64,000 nt of DNA from the NCBI GenBank assembly GCA_964036315.1, contig OZ038517.1, positions 53,505,288 to 53,569,287 on the forward strand, given 5' to 3'. Source of the stretch: Acanthosepion esculentum (taxonomy: Eukaryota > Mollusca > Cephalopoda > Sepiida > Sepiidae). The position numbers and the translations under genes are program-made. Positions 37,901 through 43,439 of this stretch are shown here, piece by piece. Each line of letters starts with the position of its first letter. Positions within the stretch are counted from its first letter, which is position 1. Below the pieces are notes generated by a model. The model was given only the letters and a program-made list of their open reading frames with translations. It made no database searches and was not told the DNA's origin.

Positions 37901-40900
37901 ATCCCAATGTATCTTCAGATTTCAGTGTCGCACTTCCTATATTTTGTCAAAAAACTTGAGATATTTAAATTCTTGTACTTGTTTAATTTTGGTATCCCCA
38001 ATTTGTAATTTGCAGTAAGTTGGACTGACCCTTTTGCTAACAACCATACATTCTATCTTCTTGCAGTTTATGTCTCATCTTTTCTACCCTTTTTTTCCCC
38101 CGGTGAAAATACTCAGGCAAATTTTTTTCCGGAGGGTTTTAATCCATGCAAAGAAAAAGTCCAGGGATCACACTATACATGAATTTGGCTTATACACAGG
38201 TATATACAGTAGTTTCTATTTTATTTCTTCCAACTAAATGTGCCTTACTAATTAGGCTACAGGTAGCCATCATATATTGCTTACAATATGTCTACTACAA
38301 TTATCTTTCAATGATAATAACAGTAGGTTTAACATGACATTTTTTGTTATACAGCCTTCTTCAGAATCTATATGGAAAGAGAGGGATGTTTTTTCTTTTA
38401 ATAAATAGTGACCATTATTTGAAATAATGAGGCTCATTACAAACAATACATTAGAATGGCCAAAGATGCCTTCCAAAAGCTAAGCAGAGTATTAAATAAT
38501 ACAAAAATTTCAGTAGAAACCAAGAAACGAGTACTAAACTGTTACACTTCCCAGATATTTAAATTCTTGTACTTGTTTGATTTTGGTGTCTCCAATTTGT
38601 AATCTGCATTTTTGGGCTGTCCCTTTTGCTAACAACCATACATTTTGCCTTCTTGAAATTGATGGTTAGTCCTTTCTTCTCGCTTTCCTTCACTACCTTC
38701 TACAAGATTTCTTGTAGTTTTCTTTCTGCGTCTGCTATCAAAACTGTGTCACCTGCATATCTTATGTGGTTAAGATTGTGGCCGCCAATAATGAATACTG
38801 TTAGGACTTCTAATTCTCTCAGAATCGCCTCACTAATATTTTGCCGTCTCTGTCTTCTGCTACCAGTCAACCCGTTATATGGACAACCCGTTGTTGCCAG
38901 CTTTATCTCGTATCCAAGAATTTAATTTCCTCTTCCTCTGATTACTTTCTATAAGATGATGGGGTTGATGTCTGTTGTATAGGAATAAAGTGCCGCTGAT
39001 GACACTTTTGTTTGAACGTAGATCCCCAGTAAACAAACGCATGCGATCTCATTAAACTAGTTAGATCACGTGACCAGAGAGAAAACGTATATATATATAG
39101 AGAGAGAGGAAGTCGCGTGACGTCTAGTTGTGTTTGCTATTCTAGTCTATCCTCCATTACTGCGTATTCGTCATTTCTCCTCTATCCCCATATACTATTC
39201 GGATTGCTATTCTCTTCTCACTGTACGAAGTACTATTATTATTACGAGTATTATTTAAGGACGTATGATACGAGCATTAGTCATTGGCGTATTATAATTG
39301 GTATCTGCGATTACAAAGTCTCTACTACGCTGGCATAGAAGAAGTATCGAGTAAGCATACGTTGTCATCACAACAGTGGCAACAAAGAACCGTTTTGACG
39401 ACAATGTCTTGGACCAATTCTTGTATGGAAGAGACGATGGAATTGACTGTATGGTAATGTTGGTGGAGGACGAATTCGATTTTCTCAATCCTTTCTCTTT
39501 TGTCTTTTGACTTCTTCCCTTTCTCTTTTGTCTTTTGACTTCTTCCCTTTCTCTTTTGTCGTTTGACTTCTTCCCTTTCTCTTTTGTCTTTTGACTTCTT
39601 CCCTTTCTCTTTTGTCTTTTGACTTCTTCCCTTTCTCTTTTGTCTTTTGACTTCTTCCCTTTCTCTTTTGTCTTTTGACTTCTTCCCTTTCTCTTTTGTC
39701 TTTTGACTTCTTCCCTTTCTCTTTTGTCTTTTGACTTCTTCCTTTTCTCTTTTGTCTTTTGACTTCTTCCCTTTCTCTTTTGTCTTTTGACTTCTTCCCT
39801 TTCTCTTTTGTCTTTTGAGTTCTTCCCTTTCTCTTTTGTCTTTTGACTTCTTCCCTTTCTCTTTTGTCTTTGACTTCTTCCCTTTCTCTTTTGTCTTTGA
39901 CTTCTTCCCTTTCTCTTTTGTCGTTTGACTTCTTCCCTTTCTCTTCTGGTTGTTTCGAAGTTTCTGGTTCCGAAGGAAGACCAGTTGGAAAAATTTCGTG
40001 TTTGTGCTTCAAACGATTTTGGTCAATCCAGTAGCTTACAGTGTTGCTTTGAGCTGTTCCTTGTATCTTCGAGTTGAGCAACCCCGCCGTCTTTCAGTGT
40101 TGTTCCTTGTATCTTCGGGTTGAGCAACCCCGCCGTCTTTCAGTGTCGTTCCTTGTATCTTCGGATTGAGAAACCCCGCCGTCTTTCAGTGTTGTTCCTT
40201 GTATCTTCAGATTGAGCTACCCCGTGGTCTTTTCCATGAAGTGAGCTCGCTGAATAAGACTTGACGTGGAAACCTTTCCATTCTTGCTACTGGACAATAA
40301 ACCGAAGAGGAGGTACTGCCTGGGGGATGTCCTTCACCCCGGATTTGAGCTTTATATCAATTTCAGCTTTTTCTTGTTAGAAACGAATTTCTAAAAAAAA
40401 ACAAATAGTACATTAATTTACTGTTAAGTAGTTTTGGCGACTATGTCAAGTAGAAGTCAAAGTAGCAAGTGAAATATTTGTTTGTTTTCAGATTTGTTCT
40501 TTGCCTATTTCAACTTGGATAAATCCTTACTATAATATTTTTTAACGTAATGTCCCATACTTAAGAAAATATTTTTGCCTGTTTTGTCATTACGTTTTCA
40601 CTGTTGTAGGCCTGAGTATCGAATTTGAGGTTTTTCTGTGAATATCGAACAAAAGTTTTTATTTTATACAAAATCACGTCTCAAACATTTACACTTCAAT
40701 TCTCTAATTGATGAAAGTCAGACTATTTCAAATCAATGCCTTCGAGTAAAAGTAATGTTCATAGATAAATATGCAATTTGTTTCTACAGTTTATATTCTA
40801 CGGACACGATTTGTGAGTCAAAAGTTATATTGCAAAGAAGAGTAGTCGGCTTTATCACGTACCCAAGAATTCAATTTCTTCTTTTCTGATCGCTTCCTTT

Positions 40901-43437
40901 ATTATGATGAAGGTTTTGTTGTGGTGTCTTCCCTTTAATGAGGCTATTGTGTACTCTTCCACTTACTATAAAGTAGTAGGAAAGTAAGCCTCGGGGGGGG
41001 GACGGTGATATAGACTGTTCTACTGAGGCTGTTCGCAGCTCCTGTCGAACTCTCTGCTTTTGGCAGAGAGGAACCCGGACGAGGCTGTGCTGAAGGGCAG
41101 TGTTTCGTCCGGGGAGATAGATAGACCTGAACCCTGTTATGCGGGTTCTACGGTGATTTTTTGACCGAACCTACGGGCTCGGATGACCCACGTTAAACTC
41201 GTTCTTGTGCCACATACATGCCTGGTGGGGGGCTGTTAAATATTAACGGTGATATAGACTGAACGCTTATCAACCGATACACATTCTCAAGTCGTGTAAC
41301 ACATTTCTCTTGTATTTACTGTTCAATATACTATTTATCTGAAACCTCTTGTTTTGTTGAGCAGGGAAGAGCCGATGACATTGACCACAGAATAATATTG
41401 TCCACCAACATTATTATGTAGTCTATGTCATCTGACGAGGTCGATTTTGTCGAGTCTGTCTCTCGTGTCGTTTTTCTTCCGGTGGCATCGAAGTTTTTGG
41501 TTCCGATACTGAATGAACACCGCCTGTTGGTACTTTCTCGATTTAGGCTCAAGTCCAGTGGTTTTTAGTATTGTTTTGAGTTGGTCTCTGTGTCTTCGAA
41601 AAGGACGAACCCGATGGTCTTTTCCCTCGCTAAATAAGACTTGTGGAAACCATGACTCTTTCATCCTTACTCTATGTCCTGACCATCGAAGACGGTGTTT
41701 CACGACCAGCGATTCAATGTGACCTCATTGCAGGACTTCGGTGTTGGTCACATAGTAATTGCATTTGATATTCTTTTGCTGGTGAAAGCGTTCTAATTTT
41801 TAGATATCGCGACGATATAGAGTCCAGGTTTTGCAGCCAAATGGCAAAGCTGAAATGACAACAGTATTATAGACCATAATTTTTGTTGTTAAGTCAGTAT
41901 CCTTGTTGTTGAAGACGCGTTGAGATCAGCGTTCTAAATGTTCTGTGTGTAGCTTCAATTCCGCGTTCCACATGCGGGGAAAAGGACGTGGAATACAGAA
42001 TTGCAGCTGCACCATTTTTATTACTAGAATTTCTTTTGTTGAAATCCTCCCAGTATTTCGTATTGTTGAAGTTATCGCCAATGTTTTTTTGCCGAGATTT
42101 ACAAACTCTGCGTTTCATTCAATTTCGCAAACCAATCAATGAAATTTGAATAAGCTGATTTCTTTAGAAAAATACTTTGGCAAAAACCCTATTTCACGGT
42201 TTAATAATTTCATTAACTTAATTTTATAGGACTTCATGGTAAATAATATTTTTTTAAGAAAGTTTCTTTTCTTTCTTTTTAACATCAAAGAATAAATTCT
42301 TAGGATTTCTTACTCTTGTGCATGCAACATACAACTGGCCATGCGTAAATATTTCTTTCTGGAGTCAAATTCCAACTTGGGATTTGTTTATATTTCTGGC
42401 GAACTGGAAACTGGATTCTTGTATATATATATATATATAAATAAAAAATTAAAGAAAAGATATGCAAAAAATAATATTATCATTTTTATTAAATATGTAT
42501 TTGTATTTTAATCATTAAATTACTTTTAAAATATTAAGAATATTTTGTATGTTAATTAATAAAACTTTTAATTTTTCTATAAAAATGAATGAAAATTTAT
42601 TGTACTAAGCTATGCACCCTAGTAAAACCAAGTGTACTTTGTACCTCCTTACCTGTTCTCACTTCTCCCCAAAATTTGGTTTTGATCGTGCATTGTATGG
42701 CTATTTTAGAGGGTGAGACGGACGGACGGGATAACGAAAGTCACAGAATTTTATATATACAGGGTGCTCCCACAAAAAAACCCAAGGAAATTTTAGATTT
42801 TCTATATGATGAAAAAAATTAACAAAAAATAACCTATATATTTTAGTATATGAATGAACTAAAAAAATAACTAACATAATTTTTTAACCATTTGTTGTTT
42901 CAAGATGGTGCAGTTATCAAATTTTCAGCGCGAGGTGATTCTACTCTTTAAGAAAGAACATCCAACTTGGGGGACTGGAAAAAATGCCAAGAAATTCTGC
43001 CAGAGCTTGAACGCTGCATCTAACATTTGTGTTTTTATTCTGTTTTAAGCTACTAAATTTCTGTTCTTTGCTTTTGTTTCAAATGGCTGTAACAAAGATT
43101 GCAACAATTAAACTGTACCAAATTTCTTATTTTTCTTGTGGGGGTGGAACATGGACAAATAGTACTAAATAAATTAGTAAGCAGTTATCATCATAATGAA
43201 ATAAAAAGTAAGTTACCTTGACTAAAGCCAGGTGAGGAAATTTATCAAAACTCAGCATGTATCCTTCAGGGTCTACCCCTTTTTGCTCTCCCTTGTAGAT
43301 CCTTCCCGCTGTGATTGTGCTGATTCCCATGCCATCGCCCAAAAAGAAGATCACGTTTTTCGCAATATTTTCATTTATCTTCTCGTGTAGTGAGTCTTTC
43401 AGTTCTTTTTGACCGATTGCAAGCCAATCAGACTTCA
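13633..43437 (-). CDS. Alkaline phosphatase gene, partial, four consecutive exons
   Basis: Metazoan alkaline phosphatases are secreted or GPI-anchored zinc/magnesium phosphomonoesterases. Four minus-strand exons (43437-43217, 33813-33636, 31143-30971, 13737-13633) join in frame through GT/AG introns: phase 0 after exon 1, phase 1 after exon 2, phase 0 after exons 3 and 4. Together they give about 225 residues, matching roughly residues 25-245 of a family protein of about 520. Visible in order are [11 protein letters not shown] (metal-binding Asp), [11 protein letters not shown] (nucleophile Ser), [13 protein letters not shown] (metal-binding His/Thr) and [10 protein letters not shown] (substrate Arg). 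The signal-peptide exon should lie above 43437 and the C-terminal half below 13633; neither was found, and the latter is probably outside the window. No lesion is seen, so the gene is probably functional. Confidence 0.9.
13830..14540 (-). pseudogene. Helitron-type helicase C-terminal remnant and flank
   Basis: Rolling-circle Helitrons encode a Rep/Pif1-like helicase. The minus strand around 14200-14045 reads [20 protein letters not shown] then [29 protein letters not shown] and NVFFAVKK, which is helicase motif VI and its surroundings, with in-frame stops. A second copy with the same flanks lies at 42010-42770. No hairpin/CTRR end was located. Confidence 0.7.
14617..14704 (-). pseudogene. tRNA-Ser/Leu-like SINE head with long variable arm
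   Basis: The minus strand reads TACTCCGTAGCCGAGAGGTC, then a poor anticodon arm, a long variable arm (TTTCCCTCCGAGGAA), the T arm GCAGGTTCAAATTCTGG and CGGAGAA. Acceptor strands pair at six of seven positions. The anticodon stem is mismatched, so this is a pseudogene or SINE head. The 3' end GGAGAAC matches the tRNA-like sequence at 51027. Confidence 0.55.
14914..14981. repeat. (TA)n microsatellite
   Basis: Uninterrupted TA units. The sequence that follows (CGGACATATGTTTAGATAGA, then CTTTTGT) recurs in diverged form at 62665-62745. Confidence 0.95.
15211..15286. repeat. (TA)n microsatellite, target of the mariner
   Basis: About 38 TA units. The mariner at 15287 sits at its right edge, using a TA as target. 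Confidence 0.95.
15287..16575 (-). mobile_element. Complete mariner transposon
   Basis: A 1,289-bp element flanked by TA on both sides. The ends are TCAGGTCATCTCATAAGTTC and, inverted, TTAGGTCATCCAACAAGTTC, giving about 28 bp of imperfect terminal inverted repeat. It contains one uninterrupted transposase gene on the minus strand. Overall length and end structure match autonomous mariners of about 1.3 kb. Confidence 0.93.
15363..16391 (-). CDS. Mariner transposase, intact
   Basis: This 342-residue protein cuts and rejoins DNA at mariner terminal repeats, inserting at TA. The N-terminal paired-type helix-turn-helix region (about residues 5-110) includes [20 protein letters not shown] and the GRPVEFD linker. 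Catalytic DD34D residues are all present: VTGDEIW (about 150), [10 protein letters not shown] (about 244) and [15 protein letters not shown] (third Asp 34 residues after the second). The length is normal (about 345) and there is no frameshift or stop. The Met start [10 protein letters not shown] fits the family and lies about 180 bp inside the terminal repeat. It lies in a phosphatase intron on the same strand as the gene. Possibly active; low decay suggests a recent insertion. Confidence 0.95.
   Translation of the reverse strand: MEVPKNYLRLIMLYEFKKGNSAAEAARNIHSVYREECVNERTCRRWFAKFRGGDFTLEDEDRTGRPVEFDEKVLEAALEGNPALSVEELAVVLSSNHTTVHRHLQQLGKVPKLGKWVPHELSENNLKSRVDICSSLHSRQLVSPFLDRLVTGDEIWNFYRNVKRRRQWLGKGEGPQPQPRRELHGQKVLLSIWWDCQGIIHFEFLPPNATINAQIYCQQLERLNQALRKLRPALVNRKRVRFHQDNARPHTARITSQKIEELGCEKIPHPPYSPDLAPSDYHLFRSLQNHLEETAFVTQEEVKTDICEFFESKPKVFYRNGISKLVNRWKEVIDNQGKYIVD
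16620..16680 (-). ncRNA. Hammerhead-like core, weak
   Basis: On the minus strand CTGATGAACCAGGAA and TTCCTGGGGAAAT flank a loop, giving CTGATGA, a helix II of about seven pairs, then GGAAA. An extra G before GAAA and no clear helix III make this a weak match. Confidence 0.3.
16690..17260. other. Unassigned AT-rich intronic sequence
   Basis: A purine-rich patch (about 16745-16960) and otherwise AT-rich sequence. No gene or known repeat is seen. Confidence 0.4.
17270..17344. repeat. (TA)n microsatellite
   Basis: About 37 TA units abutting the Penelope-like 3' fragment. Confidence 0.95.
17352..18490 (+). mobile_element. 5'-truncated Penelope-like element 3' end
   Basis: From 17361 the plus strand reads [51 protein letters not shown] and [20 protein letters not shown]. 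This is the C-terminal half of a Penelope GIY-YIG region, with Cys and His ligands and the conserved KRSEL...CRH ending. An A-rich stretch of about 750 bp follows, with internally repeated segments (CAAATAAATAAGCGA / CAAATAAGCGACTTCCGG). The element closes with the hammerhead fold at 18408-18466 and the flank CCACTTTTATATTT next to (TA)n. The RT domain is missing, so it is inactive. Confidence 0.75.
18408..18466 (+). ncRNA. Complete hammerhead ribozyme fold at Penelope 3' end
   Basis: Hammerheads self-cleave RNA after an NUH triplet. The core is CTGACGA (18421-18427), then a short helix II (TGC/GCA, ACTA loop), GAAAC (18440-18444), a short helix III (AC/GT) and the cleavage triplet GTC (18450-18452). 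Helix I is long: CAGCACT (18408-18414) pairs exactly with AGTGCTG (18460-18466), with AG/CT and GC/GC nearer the core. All invariant core bases are present. The base of helix II has a T-T mismatch, so activity may be weak. Penelope-like elements are known to carry such ribozymes. Confidence 0.72.
18495..18514. repeat. Short (AT)n run after the Penelope end
   Basis: (AT)n immediately follows the element end. A second sequence (AACATCGAAAAACAT...) resembling 17250-17265 then precedes the next array. Confidence 0.8.
18611..18684. repeat. (TA)n microsatellite
   Basis: About 37 TA units. Confidence 0.95.
18760..19205 (-). mobile_element. Probable solo LTR
   Basis: Unlike its surroundings this block has mixed base composition. 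It begins TGTCGCGAAATGTTCTTTGG, continues with CAGAGACAAAAGACACC and ends near CAAACTACA or TTTTGTAACA. The stretch AGAGACAAAAGA...TTAATCA... is organised like the solo LTR at 52329. No matching 5-bp target duplication was identified, so the ends are uncertain. Confidence 0.4.
19210..19580. other. Unassigned sequence
   Basis: A short (GA)n run at 19206-19223. At 19390-19470 there is a fragment resembling a SINE flank. Nothing else is supported. Confidence 0.35.
19587..19641. repeat. (TA)n microsatellite
   Basis: Uninterrupted TA units. Confidence 0.95.
19805..19965 (+). repeat. Dispersed repeat with degenerate hammerhead-like core, second copy
   Basis: Reverse complement of 11420-11590. It contains CTTGAAAATG, TAGCCGAAAGCG at 19911-19942. 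Confidence 0.5.
20096..20165. repeat. (TA)n microsatellite
   Basis: About 34 TA units. Confidence 0.95.
20515..20975. repeat. Triplet array (GAA)n with GCA interruptions
   Basis: About 460 bp of AAGAAG with interspersed AAGCAG units. It is followed by (AAT)n at 21016-21056. Long Ser or Leu frames on the minus strand are artefacts of the triplet. Confidence 0.9.
21140..22135 (+). pseudogene. Non-LTR retroelement C-terminal region
   Basis: The plus strand reads [20 protein letters not shown], a zinc-knuckle-like [20 protein letters not shown], then [20 protein letters not shown] and, after frameshifts, [25 protein letters not shown] and VEVEISKIW. This is the conserved C-terminal tail of a LINE family widespread in invertebrates. 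The usual CxFC is CRFR here, so a zinc ligand is lost, and at least two frameshifts are present. Confidence 0.7.
22220..22400 (+). pseudogene. Second copy of the same LINE tail
   Basis: It reads [20 protein letters not shown] then [20 protein letters not shown]. The last 90 bp repeat 22074-22165 at about 90% identity, indicating a local duplication of the element's 3' end. Confidence 0.6.
22371..22607 (-). pseudogene. RTE-like LINE C-terminal fragment
   Basis: The minus strand reads [20 protein letters not shown] then [19 protein letters not shown], the recognisable tail after the reverse transcriptase in RTE-like elements (RRMRFAGHC...LLLWxPxHG). It runs into unrelated sequence after HGARR. 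Broken copy. Confidence 0.65.
22935..23800. repeat. Purine array (GAGAGAAAGGGAAAAA)n
   Basis: Nearly pure G/A repeats of about 15 bp units over 860 bp. It is followed by GAACAGGTGATAACATGTGT and TTTCATTTGTATCCTCTTAC, which recur after other arrays. Lys/Glu or Phe/Leu/Ser frames are not genes. Confidence 0.9.
23810..24450 (+). repeat. Duplicated tRNA-like SINE block
   Basis: Two related units (23870-24130 and 24235-24450) share CTTTTCATTTGTAYCCWCTTAC, TGCTTAGGGTT, GAGTTCGATCCT and CATCTAAGCTAAGCTTAGAA. At 24003-24082 the tRNA-like stretch GTGGTATAATGGTTAGCAAG (A box) and GAGTTCGATCCTCAC (B box) are intact enough to be a pol III promoter. Confidence 0.55.
24610..24810 (+). pseudogene. LINE 3' untranslated end
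   Basis: It ends CGCCTTGCTTGAGGTGAAAT followed by GAATAAAAAA, the 3' terminus of the Jockey-type family seen in reverse at 7430, 46205 and 57545. A polyadenylation-like AATAAA is visible. Confidence 0.55.
24865..25430. repeat. Interleaved inverted repeats
   Basis: TTTTACGGCATATCAACTTC at 24884 is inverted at 25296-25320 (TTGAAGTTGATATGCCGTAA). TTGCCAGCAATACATTTTTG at 25218 is inverted at 25365-25390. The motif TTACCAGCAAT occurs repeatedly on both strands. No family recognised. Confidence 0.6.
25653..30718. repeat. Satellite of about 43 tandem copies, 116-bp unit
   Basis: The unit contains GCTGAAAAGCTAACAGGCTG, ACTGAGAACGACTGATGCTA, GAGCTGTGAAATCTTTCATG, CGTTAATTTCAAGTCTTCTT and AATAACTGTATTGTTTTTGT. 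Period is 115-116 bp. Copies differ by a few bases. Rare variants (GAGATGTG at 27553 and 28827; GTGAAAACTT at 28141 and 29415; CCATGTAGG at 28311 and 29585) recur exactly 1,274 bp apart, which is an 11-unit higher-order repeat. It lies in the 17-kb phosphatase intron. No open reading frame spans it. Confidence 0.95.
30719..30815 (-). repeat. Inverted partial satellite unit capping the array
   Basis: After the last direct unit, TTTCACAGCTCTAGCACCCC and ATAGTCAGCCTATGAACCTT are the reverse complement of the unit (TGCTAGAGCTGTGAAAT and AAAGGTAACAGGCTGACT) with changes. The array therefore ends in a diverged inverted copy. Confidence 0.7.
30971..31143 (-). CDS. Alkaline phosphatase exon 3
   Basis: The exon is 173 bp with acceptor CTATCCAG and donor ATCCAG|GTACGT. 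It encodes [20 protein letters not shown], then [17 protein letters not shown] and [16 protein letters not shown]. The HATP segment carries family metal ligands. It ends in phase 0 directly before the residues that exon 4 continues with. The satellite array begins about 150 bp downstream in gene orientation. Confidence 0.9.
31180..31840. other. Intronic sequence, unassigned
   Basis: AT-rich sequence between phosphatase exons 3 and 2. No coding or repeat signature is recognised before the LINE fragment at 31850. Confidence 0.4.
31850..32390 (+). pseudogene. LINE RT C-terminal fragment (LLYGSECW family)
   Basis: The plus strand reads [40 protein letters not shown] and VLLYGSECW, then in shifted frames [20 protein letters not shown]. 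This is the region after the YADD motif of a cephalopod-type LINE whose other fragments lie at 36930-38140, 38450-38970, 49350-50812 and 51890-54610. Frames are broken. Confidence 0.75.
32640..32895 (-). pseudogene. Jockey-like LINE fragment
   Basis: The minus strand reads [34 protein letters not shown] and [20 protein letters not shown], matching the thumb region of Jockey-type reverse transcriptase (KSxIRPxMEYCCHIWxGA). Degenerate. Confidence 0.65.
32925..33033 (+). repeat. Dispersed repeat (copy of 13330-13466)
   Basis: ACTGTTGCGCTGTATCACAG and GATTGCTTCAAGCCGCGATC match the copy near phosphatase exon 4 in opposite orientation. It joins the SINE at 33034. Confidence 0.5.
33034..33320 (+). 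mobile_element. tRNA-headed SINE copy
   Basis: It starts inside the head (AGCGGCTCGGATTGAGGAAT), has a B box (GGGTTCGAATTCC) and the full body to GACACATAACTGACTGACTG. About 90% like 10102-10403. It lies in the exon 2-exon 3 intron, antisense to the gene. Confidence 0.7.
33502..33538 (+). ncRNA. Hammerhead-type core motif
   Basis: CTGATGA (33502-33508), helix II GGCCG/CGGTC with one G-U pair, then GAAAC (33530-33534). GTATAC occurs just before the core and again at 33593-33598, a possible closing helix I. Helix III is unclear. It lies in the phosphatase intron 100 bp from exon 2, antisense. Confidence 0.5.
33636..33813 (-). CDS. Alkaline phosphatase exon 2 (nucleophile serine)
   Basis: The exon is 178 bp with acceptor ATTAAACAG and donor AAAGG|GTGAG. 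It reads [20 protein letters not shown] and onward to ILVWSQKKG. The DSA triplet holds the serine that is phosphorylated during catalysis. The Gly codon is split G|GC with the next exon. Hammerhead-like motifs lie in the introns on both sides (33502-33538 and 33996-34027). Confidence 0.9.
33996..34027 (-). ncRNA. Hammerhead-type core motif
   Basis: The minus strand reads CTGATGA (34027-34021), a GAC/GTC-containing helix II, then GAAAC (34000-33996) and GCAGACC. It lies upstream of exon 2 in gene orientation, on the gene strand. Confidence 0.45.
34080..34515. repeat. Pyrimidine array (CTCTCTTACCTCCT)n
   Basis: Repeating CTCTCTTACCTCCTCTCTC-like units over about 430 bp, ending in a (CT)n run at 34467-34495. 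Confidence 0.85.
34520..34850. other. AT-rich unassigned sequence
   Basis: Repeated TTTAAAAAATATTTT-like motifs only. No gene is seen. Confidence 0.4.
34859..34989. repeat. Two (TA)n tracts around a 47-bp spacer
   Basis: (TA)n at 34859-34898 and 34946-34989, preceded by (CA)n at 34841-34856. Confidence 0.9.
35219..35778. mobile_element. Non-autonomous piggyBac-type MITE
   Basis: A 560-bp element flanked on both sides by TTAA, the target duplication of piggyBac elements, with inverted ends CACTAGGATGGCC. It carries three internal palindromes built on GGTGTCGTTTTCGACACC: 35258-35280, 35567-35592 (GGTGTCAAAAACGACACC) and 35744-35767. No coding capacity. The family is inferred from TTAA plus inverted termini. 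Confidence 0.8.
35790..36365. other. AT-rich sequence with (TGTA)n/(TG)n run
   Basis: A (TATG)n and (TG)n run at 35988-36046. No gene is recognised in the rest. Confidence 0.5.
36370..36930 (-). pseudogene. Jockey-like LINE C-terminal fragment
   Basis: The minus strand reads [40 protein letters not shown] and [12 protein letters not shown], then frames giving [31 protein letters not shown] and [16 protein letters not shown]. This is the thumb-to-tail region of a Jockey-type ORF2, degenerate. Related tails lie at 50100-50560 and 63190-63560. Confidence 0.75.
36930..38140 (-). pseudogene. [14 protein letters not shown] LINE with internal tandem expansion
   Basis: In minus-strand order: [11 protein letters not shown] near 37960, the 105-bp tandem block (separate entry), and the C-terminal wording [20 protein letters not shown] then DRKLWRAMN ending at about 36935. 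Frames are broken throughout. The 3' end abuts the Jockey fragment so that one reading frame (37024-36734) runs through both. Confidence 0.7.
37195..37840 (-). repeat. Tandem repeat of a LINE segment, 104-105-bp unit, about six copies
   Basis: On the minus strand the unit encodes [20 protein letters not shown] then [15 protein letters not shown]. Unit starts (AGGAGG on the plus strand) are at 37271, 37375, 37480, 37584, 37689 and 37794. Copies alternate 104/105 bp, so the frame is lost between some units and kept between others. Confidence 0.9.
38450..38545 (+). pseudogene. LINE fragment, plus orientation
   Basis: It reads [20 protein letters not shown] then [12 protein letters not shown], the same segment as at 31860, and stops abruptly at 38545 where an inverted fragment of the same family starts. 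Confidence 0.7.
38546..38975 (-). pseudogene. LINE fragment, minus orientation (YADD region)
   Basis: The minus strand reads [25 protein letters not shown] and [20 protein letters not shown] then MVVSKRDSP. The catalytic YADD is YAGD. It abuts the plus-strand fragment of the same family at 38545/38546. Confidence 0.75.
38976..39484. other. Unassigned sequence
   Basis: No gene recognised. A short AT run and (GA)n near 39090-39110. Confidence 0.35.
39485..39950. repeat. 28-bp pyrimidine minisatellite, about 16 copies
   Basis: The unit is TCTTTTGTCTTTTGACTTCT plus TCCCTTTC. The minus strand gives a Lys/Arg/Glu-rich frame ([10 protein letters not shown]...) purely because 28 bp shifts frame in a regular way. 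Not a gene. Confidence 0.9.
40056..40235. repeat. 46-bp minisatellite, four copies
   Basis: The unit is GTTCCTTGTATCTTCGGGTT, GAGCAACCCCGCCGTCTTTC, AGTGTT. Starts at 40056, 40102, 40148 and 40194, with a diverged last copy. Confidence 0.85.
40236..40840. other. Unassigned sequence
   Basis: No gene or recognised repeat. At 40845-40900 a segment similar to 38885-38945 begins (CGTACCCAAGAATTCAATTT). Confidence 0.4.
41002..41261. other. GC-rich, highly structured insert between 16-bp direct repeats
   Basis: ACGGTGATATAGACTG occurs exactly at 41002-41017 and 41246-41261. The 228 bp between are unusually GC-rich and hairpin-prone: CTCTCTGC-TTTT-GGCAGAGAG; CCCGGACGA paired with TCGTCCGGG across 22 nt; GAACCC paired with GGGTTC across 8 nt. 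The arrangement suggests a retroposed structured RNA with target duplication. I do not recognise the RNA. Confidence 0.55.
41330..41900 (-). pseudogene. LINE C-terminal fragment
   Basis: The minus strand from 41703 reads [40 protein letters not shown] then [20 protein letters not shown]. This matches LINE tails of the form LRWxGHVxRMxxxRLPKxLLYGEL...RPxKRYKDxLKA. No RT domain is present. Confidence 0.65.
42010..42770 (-). pseudogene. Helitron-type helicase remnant, second copy
   Basis: Minus-strand frames around 42400-42260 again give [19 protein letters not shown] text, with the same flanks as 13830-14540: CGCAAACCAATCRATRAMATTTG on one side, TATGGYTATTTTAGAGGGTG on the other. Degenerate. 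Confidence 0.65.
42771..43050 (+). pseudogene. Transposon 5' end with transposase N-terminus
   Basis: CAGGGTGCTCCCACAAAAAA resembles a Tc1/mariner-like terminal repeat. At 42904 an ATG opens [40 protein letters not shown] and stops at about 43047. The frame starts like IS630/Tc1-type transposases, but only 47 codons remain and no catalytic part follows. Confidence 0.4.
43217..43437 (-). CDS. Alkaline phosphatase exon 1 of those visible
   Basis: The exon is 221 bp. Its acceptor is AATCTTTCAG and its donor is CAAG|GTAACT. It starts two bases into a Val codon and then reads 73 codons, from [12 protein letters not shown] to [10 protein letters not shown]. It contains [20 protein letters not shown], the N-terminal core strand with the metal-liganding Asp of the family. 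The preceding exon, which should carry the signal peptide, was not identified. Confidence 0.9.
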
Positions 43438-43439
43438 CT

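Noticed and set aside
39485..40081. 198-codon charged frame (KRQKRKGRS repeats)
   Set aside because: A 28-bp minisatellite is read in all three frames in turn, and there is no conserved domain.
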